From contig CP085827.1 in the NCBI GenBank assembly GCA_020809705.1, forward strand, positions 3,038,001 to 3,102,000: a stretch of 64,000 bases of DNA. The letters are read 5' to 3'. The notes beneath the pieces were generated by a model, which made no database searches, was not told where the DNA came from, and saw only the letters and a list, made by a program, of their open reading frames with translations. A program made the translations under genes and the position numbers. Shown one piece after another: positions 1 through 11,472 of this stretch. This DNA comes from Calonectria ilicicola (taxonomy: Eukaryota; Ascomycota; Sordariomycetes; Hypocreales; Nectriaceae). The number at the start of each line of letters is the position of its first letter. Position 1 is the stretch's first letter.

Positions 1-3000
1 AATCGACATTCACATCCTTTTCGGCCAGCTCCTTGCAGTAGGTGTCAATGGGACCTTCAATGTTCAGCTCCGAAACTTGCACGTCCATCTGGTCCAAGAC
101 TACTTGTAGAGTTTTGCCATTATGCTGAACAAAGACAGTTCGCAGGATGGGATGCTGTGAAACAAGGTACTGGAAGCTTTCAACAAGTTTTTGCAGATCA
201 ATAGATTGATCCAGATAGAGCATGTTGTATTGGACTGAGCTTCGAGGGCTGGAAACAGTCGACTTGACATCCTGTTCTTGGGGACCTGTGACTGGGAGGA
301 CATCATGAATGCTCCAGCTAGAATTGGCCAATTGAGGTCGGATATTTTCAGAGAGGAAGGCATCGACATCTTTCGAACCCAAGAGCGAGAATTTCGTGTA
401 AACCTTCGTAGGCTTTTCTACCTTGGCGCGGTTGTCGACAATTGAGTTAGCCATGCTCTGCAACTTCATGTTCTTAAACATGTCAGCCACGGACAAGCCA
501 AAGCCTGCCTCACGAAGTGCGGAAACAATTCTCATGGCAATGATAGAGTCACCACCAAGACGGAAGAAGTTATCATCGAGAGACAACTTGTTCTCCTCAA
601 TGCCCAAGTACTTGGACCACAACGAAAGAAGTACCTGTTCCTTATCCGTCATGGAGACGGATTCAGCAATAACAGCGCGAAGCGCCGTGAAAGACTTGCG
701 GAGCTCTGTGATCAATTCGAGGGTAATGTGCTCAGCGACACCGTTGAGGTTCCTGACATCCACTGCTTCACCACCTTCTAACATTCTTGAAAGCGGGATA
801 CAAACGGCAGGAATAGCATAAGGTGGAAGTGTCTCTAAGAGAGCTTTATTTAGGCCAACGATGGCACTGGCAAGCTGAGTGGATACAGTGGTTGACAGTG
901 GGAAAGAAGTGTCTGTTTTGATGCCAAGATCAATCCTTCTTCCGCCACTAGTGGAAGTCTCTTGCAGAAACGCAACCACCATGGGTGCTTGGCTACTCGA
1001 ACCAAGAGGGTGAATAAGTTGGCTTGCGATTTCAGTACCAGGAGGAAGTAGACGTTCAAGTTGAAGATTAGTCTCCACGAGATCAATGACATGGCCATCA
1101 ATGTTTGTAAAAGTCTTCTTCTGGCCAACGAATACCAAAGACATGTCTTCTGCATATTTGACCAAGTCACCTGTGCGATATAGCTTACCATGTCGACCCG
1201 CAGCAGTTTTGGCACCGCAGGTGAGCCACTCTGGAGCATCGACATCAGCAGTTTCACCTACACCTTCGATAAGAAGCTCTCCGACAGTTCCAATCGGCAT
1301 CAGAATGTTTTCATTTGCTGGGTGCACAACCCAATGGACATGTCGAACAACTGGGTACCTTTCTCCGCTGGAAAGAGTGTGTGAAGCAGCAAGCAAAGAC
1401 ACTGGGCCGGCCTTGTTCACTTCCCAAATCTCCTCAAGCTCGCCCTCGCTCAAGCATGTCAAGCCACTCAAAGAGCGGGTTTGGTCTCCGCGAAGCTGAG
1501 AGACGGCACTCTCAAACTGCGATAGTACGCGCTTTACTTGAGAGTCGCTAATGATTTTGGAGTCGAAACTTGCCGCCACACGGCAGCCAGTGTTTTCAAG
1601 TGCACAAGCGAGCATGATGGGGTACGAGTTGAAGTGGAGGGCTTCAATTGCTGCATCGCCAACACGGAATGAGGGGAGATCCTCTGAGCCTTGGAGCTCG
1701 GGCGTGTTGGGCTGCACAACCAATCCCATGGTAACCTCACAAGCAATCTGAGCATCGGGGCTCAGGCGACGAATGTTTTGAATGCCGAAATGCTCATGGG
1801 CAGCTCGGACGACATTCTGTTCTTGAATGGCCTGAAGGAATTCCTGGATAGAAGCAGTTCGGTCAATGCGCACACGAACAGGAAGGGTAGCAAGGATTGG
1901 ACCCTCAATCTCTTCGGCGCCGGGAATTGGAAGAGTGCGGCCTGAAAAGGTCTCGCCGAACACCACATCATCACTCATGGTGTACTGTGAGGCAACCAAT
2001 GCCCAGGCAGCTCGAATGACTGTTGAGATGGTAATTTCCGACTTGACAGACTGGTCAAGGGAAATGAATCGCTCAGTCAGGGTATCAGGCTCAGGAATGT
2101 AAGATCGTGATGGCAGAGGAGGGAACTGGGGACCGGTTGCACCTTCTAACTGTGCACGCCAGTAATCCTTTGATGATTCTCTCGCAGGATCAGTCAAGTA
2201 GCGGACAAAGTGCTTAAACTCTGCGGGTCGCGATAATTGGCGTCCCTCATGTGCGGCTTGAACATGCTCTAGAATGAGATCAGTTGACCAACCGTCATAG
2301 ATGGCATGGTGAGCAGTCCAAACAAAGTAAATCTTGTCAATCAATTGGTCGTAGACGATAGCAAATCGGGACAACGGTGCACCAGGCGACATAGGCTCTT
2401 TCATGTCAGCAGCTAGGAATTCGTCCAGGGTTGTAGTCTGGAACTGCCACTTTGGCTGCTGTTTCACCACAACCTGCATAAATCCTTGTTCCTTGAACTC
2501 AACGATGCGAGTACGGAAAATGGCACTTTCTCTGAAGACAGCATCCCACGAGGGCTTCAGCTTGTCGACAGCGCTCCAGTTGGGTACATCGGCGATCCGC
2601 TGCGCCACATAGTTTTCCTTTGATCGGGTGTAGAATGCCATGTGAATTTCTTGCATGGGACCACAAGGGTAAATGTCCTCGATAGCTTCCTTATCGATTC
2701 CACACTGCTCTGCTGCCTCAGTGCAAAGGGCATCGCGGCTCCAGCTTGGTTTGAGCAATGAGAATGCTGGCACCTCCATATCCAACTGCGAACTAGCATC
2801 AATGGGCTTCATGATCCTTGCCATGTCCGCCAGTACGGGGAAGTTGAAGATATCGGTGACAGTCATTGAGAAACCCTTCTCACGCATCATTGGTACTAGT
2901 TTCATGGCGAGAATGGATTCTCCACCGAGCACAAAGAAGCTCTGGGATGTGTTGACCTGATCGGCTTCGAGCCCGAGCAATTGGCACCAAGCGGCGTGCA

Positions 3001-5380
3001 GAAGCAGTTCTGTCTCGGATTCGGGCTTGCTACCCGAGTCTGATCCTGGGAGGGAGGTTTGCAAGGGGACCTTTGCGCCCAGTGCACGTAGCGATTTTCT
3101 GTCTGTCTTTCCCGACACAAGCATAGGGATCCTCGACATACCGATGTATGCCGCCGGGACCATGTAGACAGGAAGCACTTTGGAGAGTTTCTCATTCAAA
3201 GCAGCAACCATTTCGCCCATTCGTGGCGAAAATTGAACGTGCCTTGCCTCGTTGTTTCCAGAATCATCCGCTTCACCAGCCTCTCGGTCGGAGATGAAAG
3301 CCACCAGCATAGACTCTTTGCCTTGGCCTTGAGGTGCAATAATCTCTGCCACCACTTCTGTACCTGGAAGGAGCATGTTCTTCATGTGGTGCTCAATCTC
3401 GCCCAGTTCAACACGCTGTCCACGCAGCTTGATCTGGGTGTCCTTGCGGCCGACAAAGACGAAACCGCACTCTCCGTCTGGGTCGTAGCGCACCAGATCT
3501 CCTGTCTTGTAAAGACGGCCTCGTCGACCAGGGACTCCGCCACCACCAGCGAGAAGAAAGGCGGGATCATGAATAAAGGCTGCAGCGGTCTTATCAGGAT
3601 CACCCAAGTATCCCTCGCCCACAATAGGGCCCTCAATTAGCAACTCGCCAACAGCTCCAACAGGCACAAGTTTGTCATGGTTCTCTGGCTCCACAAGCCA
3701 AATGACTGCTCCCGTTCCGGATCCGATACTGACATATGGCTTTCCTGCTGCACTTGGGTTGACTGTGCATCCGATGGTACACTCGGCAGGGCCGTATCCG
3801 ACGACAACTCGAGTGTGTTGGCCCCAGGCCGAAATATCGCCGGCTGAGCAGGATTCACCACCAATACCCAAACTCTGAAGCGACGGGATAATATCGGGAT
3901 CAAGGATACGGGCCACCGAAGGAGTGACATTCACCATGTTAACCCGAAGACGACGGATTGCGCCGCTTAGGTCATTCACGCGATCTTCATCAGCGGGGAT
4001 GCATAGACAGCCTCCACAAAGAAGAGAGCAGAGCATACTATCGATACTCACATCAAATGCATATGAGGTGAAGTCGAGTGATCGCGAGTTTTTTGCATAT
4101 CCAATACCCGAGCTGCGTGCCAAGGCACTGGCTGTGTAAGTATCGTGGGCAATCATGACTCCCTTTGGCATTCCAGTACTGCCTGAAGTGAAGATGACGT
4201 AAAGCAGGGACTTGGGAGAAACGACAGGCAACTCTGCCTGGGGCTCTGTCGAGCTTTCGAGCGAATCTATCGCGTCTTGATCAACGACCACTGTTTTAGC
4301 GTTGGGAGCAATGGAGGGGCCGTCAGGGCCGTAAGTTTTAGATGTAAGGATTACGGTCGCATGGACCTGTTCAGCCATTGTCTGGCGTCTCTGGAGCGGT
4401 TGGCTTGGGTCCATGAGGACAAAGGCTCCTCCAGCCTTCATAACAGCCATGACAGCAACAGTAGTCCATCTTGACTTCTCAAAGCATAGTGGTACAATAT
4501 CGCCTTCACGTACACCAACGCTAACAAGGTGTTGTGCAAGAATGGTGGAGGTGTTTTCCATTTCTTGATAAGTCAAATCTCCATCCCACGAGCAAATGGC
4601 TGGCGCATCTGGCTGGGATTGGACTTGCTCAGAGATGAGCTGCTGGATGCAAACATGGGAATCCGGAGGGACATCTTTGTTCCAGTTCCAAATGACGGAG
4701 GTGTCAAGGTCACCCAGCTCGAGTACAGAGCTGATGAGTGTGGTCATGCTGATCAAGGTTGTGTTGAGAATCTCAACGAATGAGTGAGCAAAATGGTTCG
4801 CCAGGAACCTGGCACCCACCGGCTCTTGCCATGATGGGACAATCCAGAGGCTTCCGTCTGTCAAAGTTGCCTGTAGCTGAATATTTCCCTATGGCATTCA
4901 TGGTCAATTACATAGAGCCCAAAGAAAATGTTGACGAGGCTATGTTCTTACCCAGGCTAGTGAGCTGTCGTCTTCCTTGACATTAAACAAAGACTCTGGT
5001 GCATATTCATCATTAAAGAAGAATGTGTAACCCTCTGTTGCGACCAGGGGTTCCGGTCCCAACTGTTGGTGCAGGTATCCGCGGATGCCCTCGAGTGCAT
5101 CCGAAACCGGGCTAGCAGGATCCCAAGGCAGCTTCGATGTGTTAAGCTCAAAGATCTGTTTGGTTGGGGACCCGGGATCCCTCAGGCCCCAGGAATATTG
5201 TACATGGTTGCCGCTGTTGTGGCGATAAAGAAGAAGTGTCCAGGCCAGCAGCAGAACTTCGAGTTCGTCGCCGTGCTGTCGACGCTCCCTGAGGAGCGGC
5301 ACGTCAAACCGCAGGCCCTTTGGCTGGGCAACTGGGCTTGATACCTGGTCCTCAGGGCACACAATAGCCCCCGGCGTCAT
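1..5380 (-). CDS. sidD: Fusarinine C nonribosomal peptide synthetase SidD/NPS6 type (partial, C-terminus beyond left edge)
   Basis: Exons 5380-4952 and 4870-1 (intron 4951-4871, GTAAG..CAG, phase 0); the ATG at 5378-5380 opens the first exon. Roughly 1,767 residues are visible. Order: N-terminal condensation-like stub (1-150); adenylation domain with A3 FTSGSTG near 371, A7 YKTGDL, A8 [15 protein letters not shown] and A10 ending SGKTDR near 727; carrier with LGGESI near 794; condensation domain with HHAIYDG near 997; a degenerate, shortened adenylation region (about 1300-1575) keeping only A6/A7-like LYRTGDLV; second carrier LGGDSI; start of a second condensation domain cut by the window edge. 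A-T-C-dA-T-C is the known layout of SidD/NPS6, which joins three N5-anhydromevalonyl-N5-hydroxyornithine units by ester bonds into fusarinine C. The neighbours sidH, sidF and a siderophore transporter support this strongly. GATA-like sites lie upstream. Confidence 0.9.
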
Positions 5381-5602
5381 TGTAACGGTGATTAGTTGGT
5401 GTGTGTAGGGAGGACTTGGAGGAGATTTTGCCCATAAATAAAGTTACAAATTAGATATATCTACAGCTCTGAACTCTTTGACTCCCCGAGATGGAATGAG
5501 GCCAGGACCCCCAACGTCCCTCCACTCTAAACAGTCCGCCATCGGACTACTAGCCCGTCATTCACGACGGGATTCATGCTAAAGGGAGCTCGACCTCCAC
5601 GG

Positions 5603-5611
5603 ATCTGATTA
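5603..5611 (+). promoter_or_regulatory. Candidate GATA-factor (SreA-like) site upstream of sidD
   Basis: ATCTGATTA lies 223 bp upstream of the sidD ATG. It differs by one base from the ATCWGATAA consensus known for the iron-repressing GATA factor SreA. Function is inferred from position and from similar sites near sidH and mirB. Confidence 0.45.
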
Positions 5612-6744
5612 CGTATAAGCAGGTGGAAATTGACGTACCGAGGCGGTGGTTTGGCCAGGGTGGGGGTTCATGCCGCCTGAGTGTATCCTGTAGGGCCCTC
5701 CGGTTCGTGAAAATGGCGCATGTATGCCCAAATGGACAGAGGCACATGCTCTGCTTGGAAAGTGGCTGAAAGCTTGAGATGTGAAATGAACCAAAAAAGA
5801 ACGTGTTCCTGTGTCATGAGCAAGGATGGCCTCAGCTCGGCCAATGGACGCCAAGACTAAACGATGAAGCCGCCTCCCCCACCCCTTGCGCCCGATACAA
5901 GCCTGTTCCATGCACAGTGCCCAGCTCTGCAGCTTGTCCGTGACCAGGGTGTCGCCCTCCCGCGTGTTCTCTGAAGGGGACCCAGACCCAGACTTGGACG
6001 GGACGTTGTACTCGGTAGTACCCGAGAGGCGATCCTCTGATTCTCCGTCCAAGGTGAGCCAAGAGACGTTGACATCTGACAATGATGATCCTGTCCACTT
6101 TACACCATGAGGTGACGCCGTGGCCAGGTGCCCATAATTTCTTTTTAGACGTCCAAGTCACATTGCTGTGCCTCCCTCGCTGCGGATTTTCCACTGCCCG
6201 CGTGCTGAAGAAATATCCCGCTCTGTGGCTTCGGCAGCTGAAGCAAGAGAAACGCGGCAGATGAGTCTAAACCCCACGCCCGAAAACGCTCCTCGACAAT
6301 GACTTGGTCTGATGAAGGAAAAGATGCATTAGCAGGCGATCCGGCTTGACGCCATCAAGATATCCAGACCTCGATGGATCATGGGGGGTGGGTAAACTCG
6401 AACCGCAACCCACGCCCAAAGTTGCCCCATCCGCCATAGCCTGGATAAGTCGGCAAGCCAGGAATAATTAGCACCCCGCAGGCCACCACGCGTACAGTAT
6501 TTCCGTCATATTCTCGGTAGAGATATCCATGGTTTGCATAAGTTCTTGATCCAGCCAGATTCCCCTTATTTTCCGGGGGCGAACTTAAAATGATTTGTCA
6601 CAAATCATCTGATTCGTTGCTCCGGGGGAGGAAGGCTTACTTGGTGATTCCCTTTGCAACCATCATGTTTCGTCCGAGAGCAGGCTTAAGGCTATTGGGC
6701 GCCAACGTCGTCACCCTTCGAGTCAGTGGCAATGTGGGCCAAGT

Positions 6745-6771
6745 CATCTAATCTGATCATCAGATTAGATG
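6745..6771. promoter_or_regulatory. 27-bp palindrome with two GATA-like half-sites, sidD upstream region
   Basis: Two perfect 13-bp arms, CATCTAATCTGAT (6745-6757) and ATCAGATTAGATG (6759-6771), flank a single C. Each arm contains TAATCTGAT / ATCAGATTA, close to the SreA consensus ATCWGATAA. It lies about 1.37 kb upstream of the sidD ATG. The same 13-mer occurs again upstream of mirB at 16971-16983. A role in iron control is inference. Confidence 0.5.
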
Positions 6772-6929
6772 CGAACAGAAGGTTTTCTCGCCACTAGAGC
6801 GAGGCAAGTTGGTGGTTGGATTTGAGCCCCGACCCAAAAAGGCGTCGAGCGATCAGTGAATTAGTGGGGCTAGTCCGACGAATGACAGCGTCGAGCGAGT
6901 CGGACCAAAAACGGCGATCAGCGACGCAA

Positions 6930-6966
6930 CTAAAATTTGGGTCCAGAGTAATCCGAACACCCCGCC
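6930..6966 (+). repeat. Left terminal inverted repeat
   Basis: 37 bp identical to the reverse complement of 8286-8322. It still carries CpG and CpA dinucleotides (AATCCGAACACC), so it escaped the mutation seen in the core. Confidence 0.9.
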
Positions 6967-8285
6967 GCCCCACGTCGCGTAACGCGTTGCTGCCCTGATA
7001 CGCGCTGTATTTTCACTTCTTTATAACTTACTTAAATGGTATTTTTTTAAATTAAATATTATATAGGTTGTAAGCTTAAAATATAAGTATTTTTATAATT
7101 TTAATAATATAATTAGATTTTTAATAATATAAGAGAAATTTAAAAAGAAGTTTTATTATATTATTATAATTAAATTTAATATAATATTATTTATTATATT
7201 TAATATTTTTTAATAATAAAAAAAATATAAAAAAAAAGAAAAAATTTAATTATTAATTAAAATTTATAAAAATAAAAATTAAATATATTATAATTTTATT
7301 AAGAAGAATTATTATATTTTATATAATATATTTATTAATATAATTAATAATTAAATATTAAGATTTATTATTAAATAAATTATTTATATATATTATAATT
7401 ATAAATAAAAATTAATATAATAAATTTTTATATTAAATAAAATAATAAAAAATAATTTTTTATTTATTATAATTTAAAAAATAATATTAAAAAATTAATA
7501 TAAATATAAATATTTAAAAATAATTTAAATTTTTAATTTAATAAAATTTTATTAAATTTATAATAATTATAAATAATTTTTAATAATAAATCTTTAATTT
7601 AATTTTAATTAAATTATAAATATAAATAATTTTTTTAAAAATTTTATAAAAAATTTATAAAAGTATTTATAAATATTATAATATATAAAAAATTATAAAT
7701 ATTTTTTATAATTTAAATAATAATTTAAAAAAATAAAAAATTAAATTTTATTATTATAAAATATAATTAATAAAAAAAATAAAAAAAAATATATAATTTA
7801 TAATTATTAATTAATATTAAAAAAAGCCTTTTTTCTATTTATAATAATATATAATATTTTTAACAAAATAATATATATATTTATATAATTAAATTAATAT
7901 AAATATAATTAATAAAATAAAAAATTAAATTTATTTATTTATTTAATTTTAATTTTATTAAATATATTTAATATTTTTTAAAATAAAAACTTATAAAAAT
8001 ATTCTTTTATTTAAAAAATTTATAAAATAATAAAATATTTAAAAAAAATTAAAATAATATTTATATTTTATATAAATAATAATTATATTTAAAAAAATTT
8101 CTAATTTAATAAACTTATTTCTTTATTAACTTACTATTATATATTATATATAAAATTAATATATAAAATATTAAATATTGAAATTAAAATATTATTTTAA
8201 TTATTTTATTATTTAACTTAAATATTATTTAATAAAGTTATATATATATAAAGTTGCGTAGTTAGAATGCTTGGTGGGTGGCTGG

Positions 8286-8322
8286 GGCGGGGTGTTCGGA
8301 TTACTCTGGACCCAAATTTTAG
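8286..8322 (-). repeat. Right terminal inverted repeat
   Basis: 37 bp, exact reverse complement of 6930-6966. The inner flank (8256-8285, GGTGGGTGGCTGG) differs from the left inner flank, so the perfect match is limited to the terminal repeat. Confidence 0.9.
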
Positions 8323-9644
8323 CATGACAGTGTCTCAGTTAATTACTTAGGCCCATAGTAGCGGCAACTTTGGTGCGCAGGGTCGTTTTTTTCCTGCCAG
8401 TCGCCGTGCTTGGATCTGAGGGCTCTCCTTGACTAGAGGCGGGCACGGCCCAGAACTCGACCACGACGATTGATAACACACGGCTCGTGGAGGTTGTGTG
8501 CATCGGTCAGGGTTTTATCCATGAGGGGGGTCAAAACCCGGATTTCGGCGCACCCATAGTACGACAGCCGGTACGAGCGGCACGCGCGGAGTCTCTCTAA
8601 CACACCCTCCCAGGGCTTGCCCCAGCTCGAATTTGTTTTCCAGCTCCGAGGGCCTGGGGCCTGGGGCGCGTTCCACAGGGAAAGAGTGGGAAGAGCCTGG
8701 AAAAGTGGGAATTTATCTGATCCGATTGATAAAATGGGGCCATTCCCGGCTGGCGGCTAAGAGCACGCTGGGGTGTGCTCTCAGAGCCACGACGAGTTGG
8801 GCAAGGTTGACGACACTACGAAGCGAGCTCACGCTGCACATTCCGCGGCGCGGAAAATCGGCAGCTCCCCACAGTGGGCTTGTCGATACGCGGAGAGATT
8901 CGCTGATTACTCTTTGCTCACATACGAAGAGGGCATTTGACCCAGGACGCAACGCGCCTATCGGAGCCCGGTTAACCGTACGACTCCGGAAGGGCTTCAC
9001 CTAAATCGAAATTTTCCTGCCGAATACGAGGAGGGAGCACTGGGAGGGACTGGGACTGGGAGGAAGAGACTGCACAACCACACCACGCTATCCTGGGGCA
9101 ATGTGTGGTTACCAGTTCAAAAGTGCCGGCCAGTATGACGAGAAGCGATGAGGAGTAGTTGTCGGATATGATGCAGTTTTTGGAACATTCTTTTTCTCCG
9201 ATCTGGTTGCTGGCTTTGGACAGAGGCTGCGTCGATCAATCCACTAGACAAGGGCTGGGAAAGCAGGTCCCAATGGACCCTCTTGGCAACTTGGCAACGT
9301 TGACACATGAAGCTACCCTGCAGCGCAACTTGGCGTGGATTAAGTGATGGTGTGCCAACGTGGAGTACAATACTAAATAAATAAATGGGAAAAATTCTTG
9401 GTCGTAGATTTTTTATATGTGCAATTGTATATGTATTTTCTATTGAATAAGGTTGAATATTGCGAGTGTGTGTAATAAGCTGGTTGAAGCCCTGACTTGT
9501 GACAATCAGTAGGGCACTCACTATGAAAGTCAAGTTGTGTGTATACACCCGCAAGTAACGTAAAGAGTAAAACCATTGGTATTTCCTTGCCTAAATCAAA
9601 CCCCATTCAAAGCCAAATTAGGTATCATCCGATCAGCCAAATAA
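8323..9644. other. Intergenic spacer between the element and the 3' end of sidH
   Basis: No gene recognised. It holds an ATCAGATAA on the minus strand at 8713-8721 and a purine-rich stretch at 9029-9070. A 145-codon minus ORF (9117-9554) downstream of sidH has no domain and is probably untranslated sequence. Confidence 0.5.
8713..8721 (-). promoter_or_regulatory. ATCWGATAA (SreA consensus) match in sidD-sidH spacer
   Basis: TTATCTGAT on the plus strand reads ATCAGATAA on the minus strand, an exact match to the SreA consensus. It is 3.3 kb upstream of sidD and beyond the 3' end of sidH, so it may be a displaced or chance site. Confidence 0.3.
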
Positions 9645-10514
9645 TCACAGCTTACTATTCACCCACCGAGGTGCTCTCTTTTCTACAAACGCCAACACAC
9701 CCTCCTTTTGATTGTCGCAAGAGTCCAGGGTCTCGTCCCACGTCGCGCGCAGCAGACGACTTGCATTTTCCGCACTACCATCCTCCCACCCAGCAATAAT
9801 GCCCGCTCTGGCAATTATCACACTGTCCGGGCTGTTATTTACAATTGCATCTGCGTATTCCAGAGCCAGCTTCACAACCGGGCGCTCCAGGATGTCGTGA
9901 TTTTCGGGAGCATCATCCGCGACAGCATTGACCAGCCCCCACTCCTTTGCCTTTTCGGCTGTGATGTTTCTCCCAGTCAGGGCCATTTCCATTGCCCTGG
10001 GACGCCCCAGAGTTCTGACTAATCTGGGCAAGGAACCTGCATTCGGCACAACTCCCCTCTTGACCTCAGGAAGGGCAAAGAATGCGCTTTTGGATGCGAT
10101 GACGAGATCGAGATTTGCTAGAATTTCCATGCCACCCCCGCAGGCCAGCCCATTTACTGCTGCGATGACTGGCTTCTTGCCGTGGCGCCTTGATAGGCCG
10201 CCAAAGCCGGATGGCGGGTTCATAGGGCGCTCCTCTTCTATACCCTCTGCTCGGCGACGGTTGATCTGATTCCACTCGCCGAGATCCATGCCTGAGCAGA
10301 ATCCACGTCCTGCGCCTGTGACAATGGCGCACCGTAGCCATGGCTCGCTGTCGTACCAGGCAAAGAGAGATTCGAGCTCATACTGTGCTGGGACCGTCAT
10401 GGCGTTGAGCAGCTTTGGTCGGTTGAAGACGACCAGCATGATATGCTCGGCCGGGAAAGACACGAGCCCATAATTTTGGGGCGGGGGCTGCCGCTTGAAC
10501 GACGTTTGTGCCAT
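9645..10514 (-). CDS. sidH: Mevalonyl-CoA hydratase (enoyl-CoA hydratase/isomerase family), siderophore biosynthesis
   Basis: Single exon, 289 residues from the ATG at 10512-10514 (context ACAATGG; the frame stays open to 10568, including an ATG at 10557-10559). Crotonase fold with AGRGFCSGMDLGEW (CoA and oxyanion region), NGLACGGGMEILANLD and ALPEVKRGVVPNAGSLPRL; both glutamates expected for hydratase catalysis are present. The C-terminus is NSKL, a canonical PTS1 peroxisomal signal. In Aspergillus fumigatus, SidH turns mevalonyl-CoA into anhydromevalonyl-CoA in peroxisomes, the acyl donor for SidF. Position between sidD and sidF supports SidH over a beta-oxidation hydratase. An ATCAGATAA site lies 141 bp upstream. 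Confidence 0.88.
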   Translation of the reverse strand: MAQTSFKRQPPPQNYGLVSFPAEHIMLVVFNRPKLLNAMTVPAQYELESLFAWYDSEPWLRCAIVTGAGRGFCSGMDLGEWNQINRRRAEGIEEERPMNPPSGFGGLSRRHGKKPVIAAVNGLACGGGMEILANLDLVIASKSAFFALPEVKRGVVPNAGSLPRLVRTLGRPRAMEMALTGRNITAEKAKEWGLVNAVADDAPENHDILERPVVKLALEYADAIVNNSPDSVIIARAGIIAGWEDGSAENASRLLRATWDETLDSCDNQKEGVLAFVEKRAPRWVNSKL

Positions 10515-10654
10515 TGTATTTGCCGTTGACGAGATTGATGTAGATTTTGCCGGGGACATGGGATTCAAATTGCTGCACTGAACGAGCGAGCGTGAAGAAA
10601 GTTATACGCGCAAATCCGGAATGCGCAGGCTGACTCTACAGCGACCACACCCGC

Positions 10655-10663
10655 ATCAGATAA
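10655..10663 (+). promoter_or_regulatory. Perfect SreA-type site ATCAGATAA in the sidH promoter
   Basis: ATCAGATAA is an exact match to ATCWGATAA, the published consensus for the iron-responsive GATA repressor SreA of aspergilli. It is 141 bp upstream of the chosen sidH start codon. Iron repression of sidH is inferred. Confidence 0.6.
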
Positions 10664-11472
10664 CCGGAAGCGGCCTTGGGGAATTTACACAACTTTACAA
10701 AACATACCTCCAGCTCACTAGAGTCTATGGGGCAGTCCAGGCCACACAGCACACGCACAGCGGTGTCGTATGCGCTGAACAGGGTGTAGACCACAGTACA
10801 TCTGGAATTAATTCGGTGTTAGCTTCGGGGCCAGAGCATCGGTAACACAGCCGGCAGCAATGAAACATTTCCCACGACTTGCATCTATTCCAGAGGTGCA
10901 GTGGACAGTGGACAGTGAGCGGAGACCAAAGGCTCCGGCGTCCGGCTCTAAGCCTACACCCTGCTGGAAACGGCACGATTCGGCCCCGTCGATGCTATCA
11001 CGACCCCCATACTACACGGACCCCTCTGTGACCGTTCCCCGCGCTCCACCACGCGTCGCTGCCCCACACAGCCATGACATGAACCTGGTCACCTCGAATC
11101 AGCTATTGGGTCCCTGATGCACCCTGTTGCGCGATGGCGTGGTCCAGACCCAGAATTCCGTCCAGCTAGTATCTGGGTTGCGGTGAGACTCGAGCAGTTA
11201 CGAGGGATGGGAGAGCAGTGGACGAAGAGTACCCCCACAGGGTCCAACTGACTGGGCTTGGTCCCACATCAGGCGAGTCTCAGACGACGCCAAGTTTGAG
11301 TCCGGGCCTGTTGCTACCGGGCTAAATTATACGGATATCCTCTTTTGTGTCCAGGCAGATTTTCGTTGTTGACGCATGGCCTGGGGAGGAAATGCGTGTA
11401 AAATTTTGGAACCGGGCAGTTTACGTACGTACAACGCCATCCAGATGTCGCGGGATCCACGGACGCCAAGGC

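Larger units (their letters stand above)
5381..6929. other. sidD upstream region
   Basis: No gene recognised. Several overlapping minus- and plus-strand ORFs of 60-157 codons (5609-6264) have no recognisable domain. The stretch holds two adjacent hairpins (5533-5548 and 5554-5571), an ATCTGATTA site (5603-5611), an 8-3-8 inverted repeat (6590-6608) and a 13-1-13 palindrome (6745-6771). Degenerate short repeats carrying GGCGTCGAGCGATCAG-like text occur at 6835-6925, next to the mobile element. Confidence 0.5.
6930..8322. mobile_element. DNA transposon relic with 37-bp terminal inverted repeats and extremely AT-rich core
   Basis: The sequence at 6930-6966 (starting CTAAAATTTGGGTCC) is repeated exactly in inverse orientation at 8286-8322. 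Removing the outermost base and TA at each end leaves a TA target duplication (left C-TA-AAATTT, right AAATTT-TA-G), as expected for Tc1/mariner-type elements (Fot1/pogo in fungi). The core from about 7081 to 8240 has only 27 G+C in 1,160 bases by my count (about 2 %), with no ORF. The change at both sides is abrupt. The usual fungal explanation is repeat-induced C-to-T mutation of a transposase gene, but the untouched TIRs and extreme composition are unusual. Family assignment rests only on the TA duplication and the size. Confidence 0.75.

Noticed and set aside
5609..6264. Overlapping ORFs upstream of sidD (up to 157 codons)
   Set aside because: No recognisable family, mutually overlapping on both strands, and low-quality composition; more likely promoter DNA.
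7000..8250. AT-rich block as a nuclear insertion of mitochondrial DNA
   Set aside because: About 2 % G+C is far below fungal mitochondrial DNA, there are no tRNA or gene fragments, and the block is bounded by terminal inverted repeats.
7000..8250. AT-rich block as a centromere or replication origin
   Set aside because: Too short and bounded by transposon ends; the composition alone does not support it.
9117..9554. 145-codon minus ORF downstream of sidH
   Set aside because: Starts within likely 3' untranslated sequence, no domain or splice partners.
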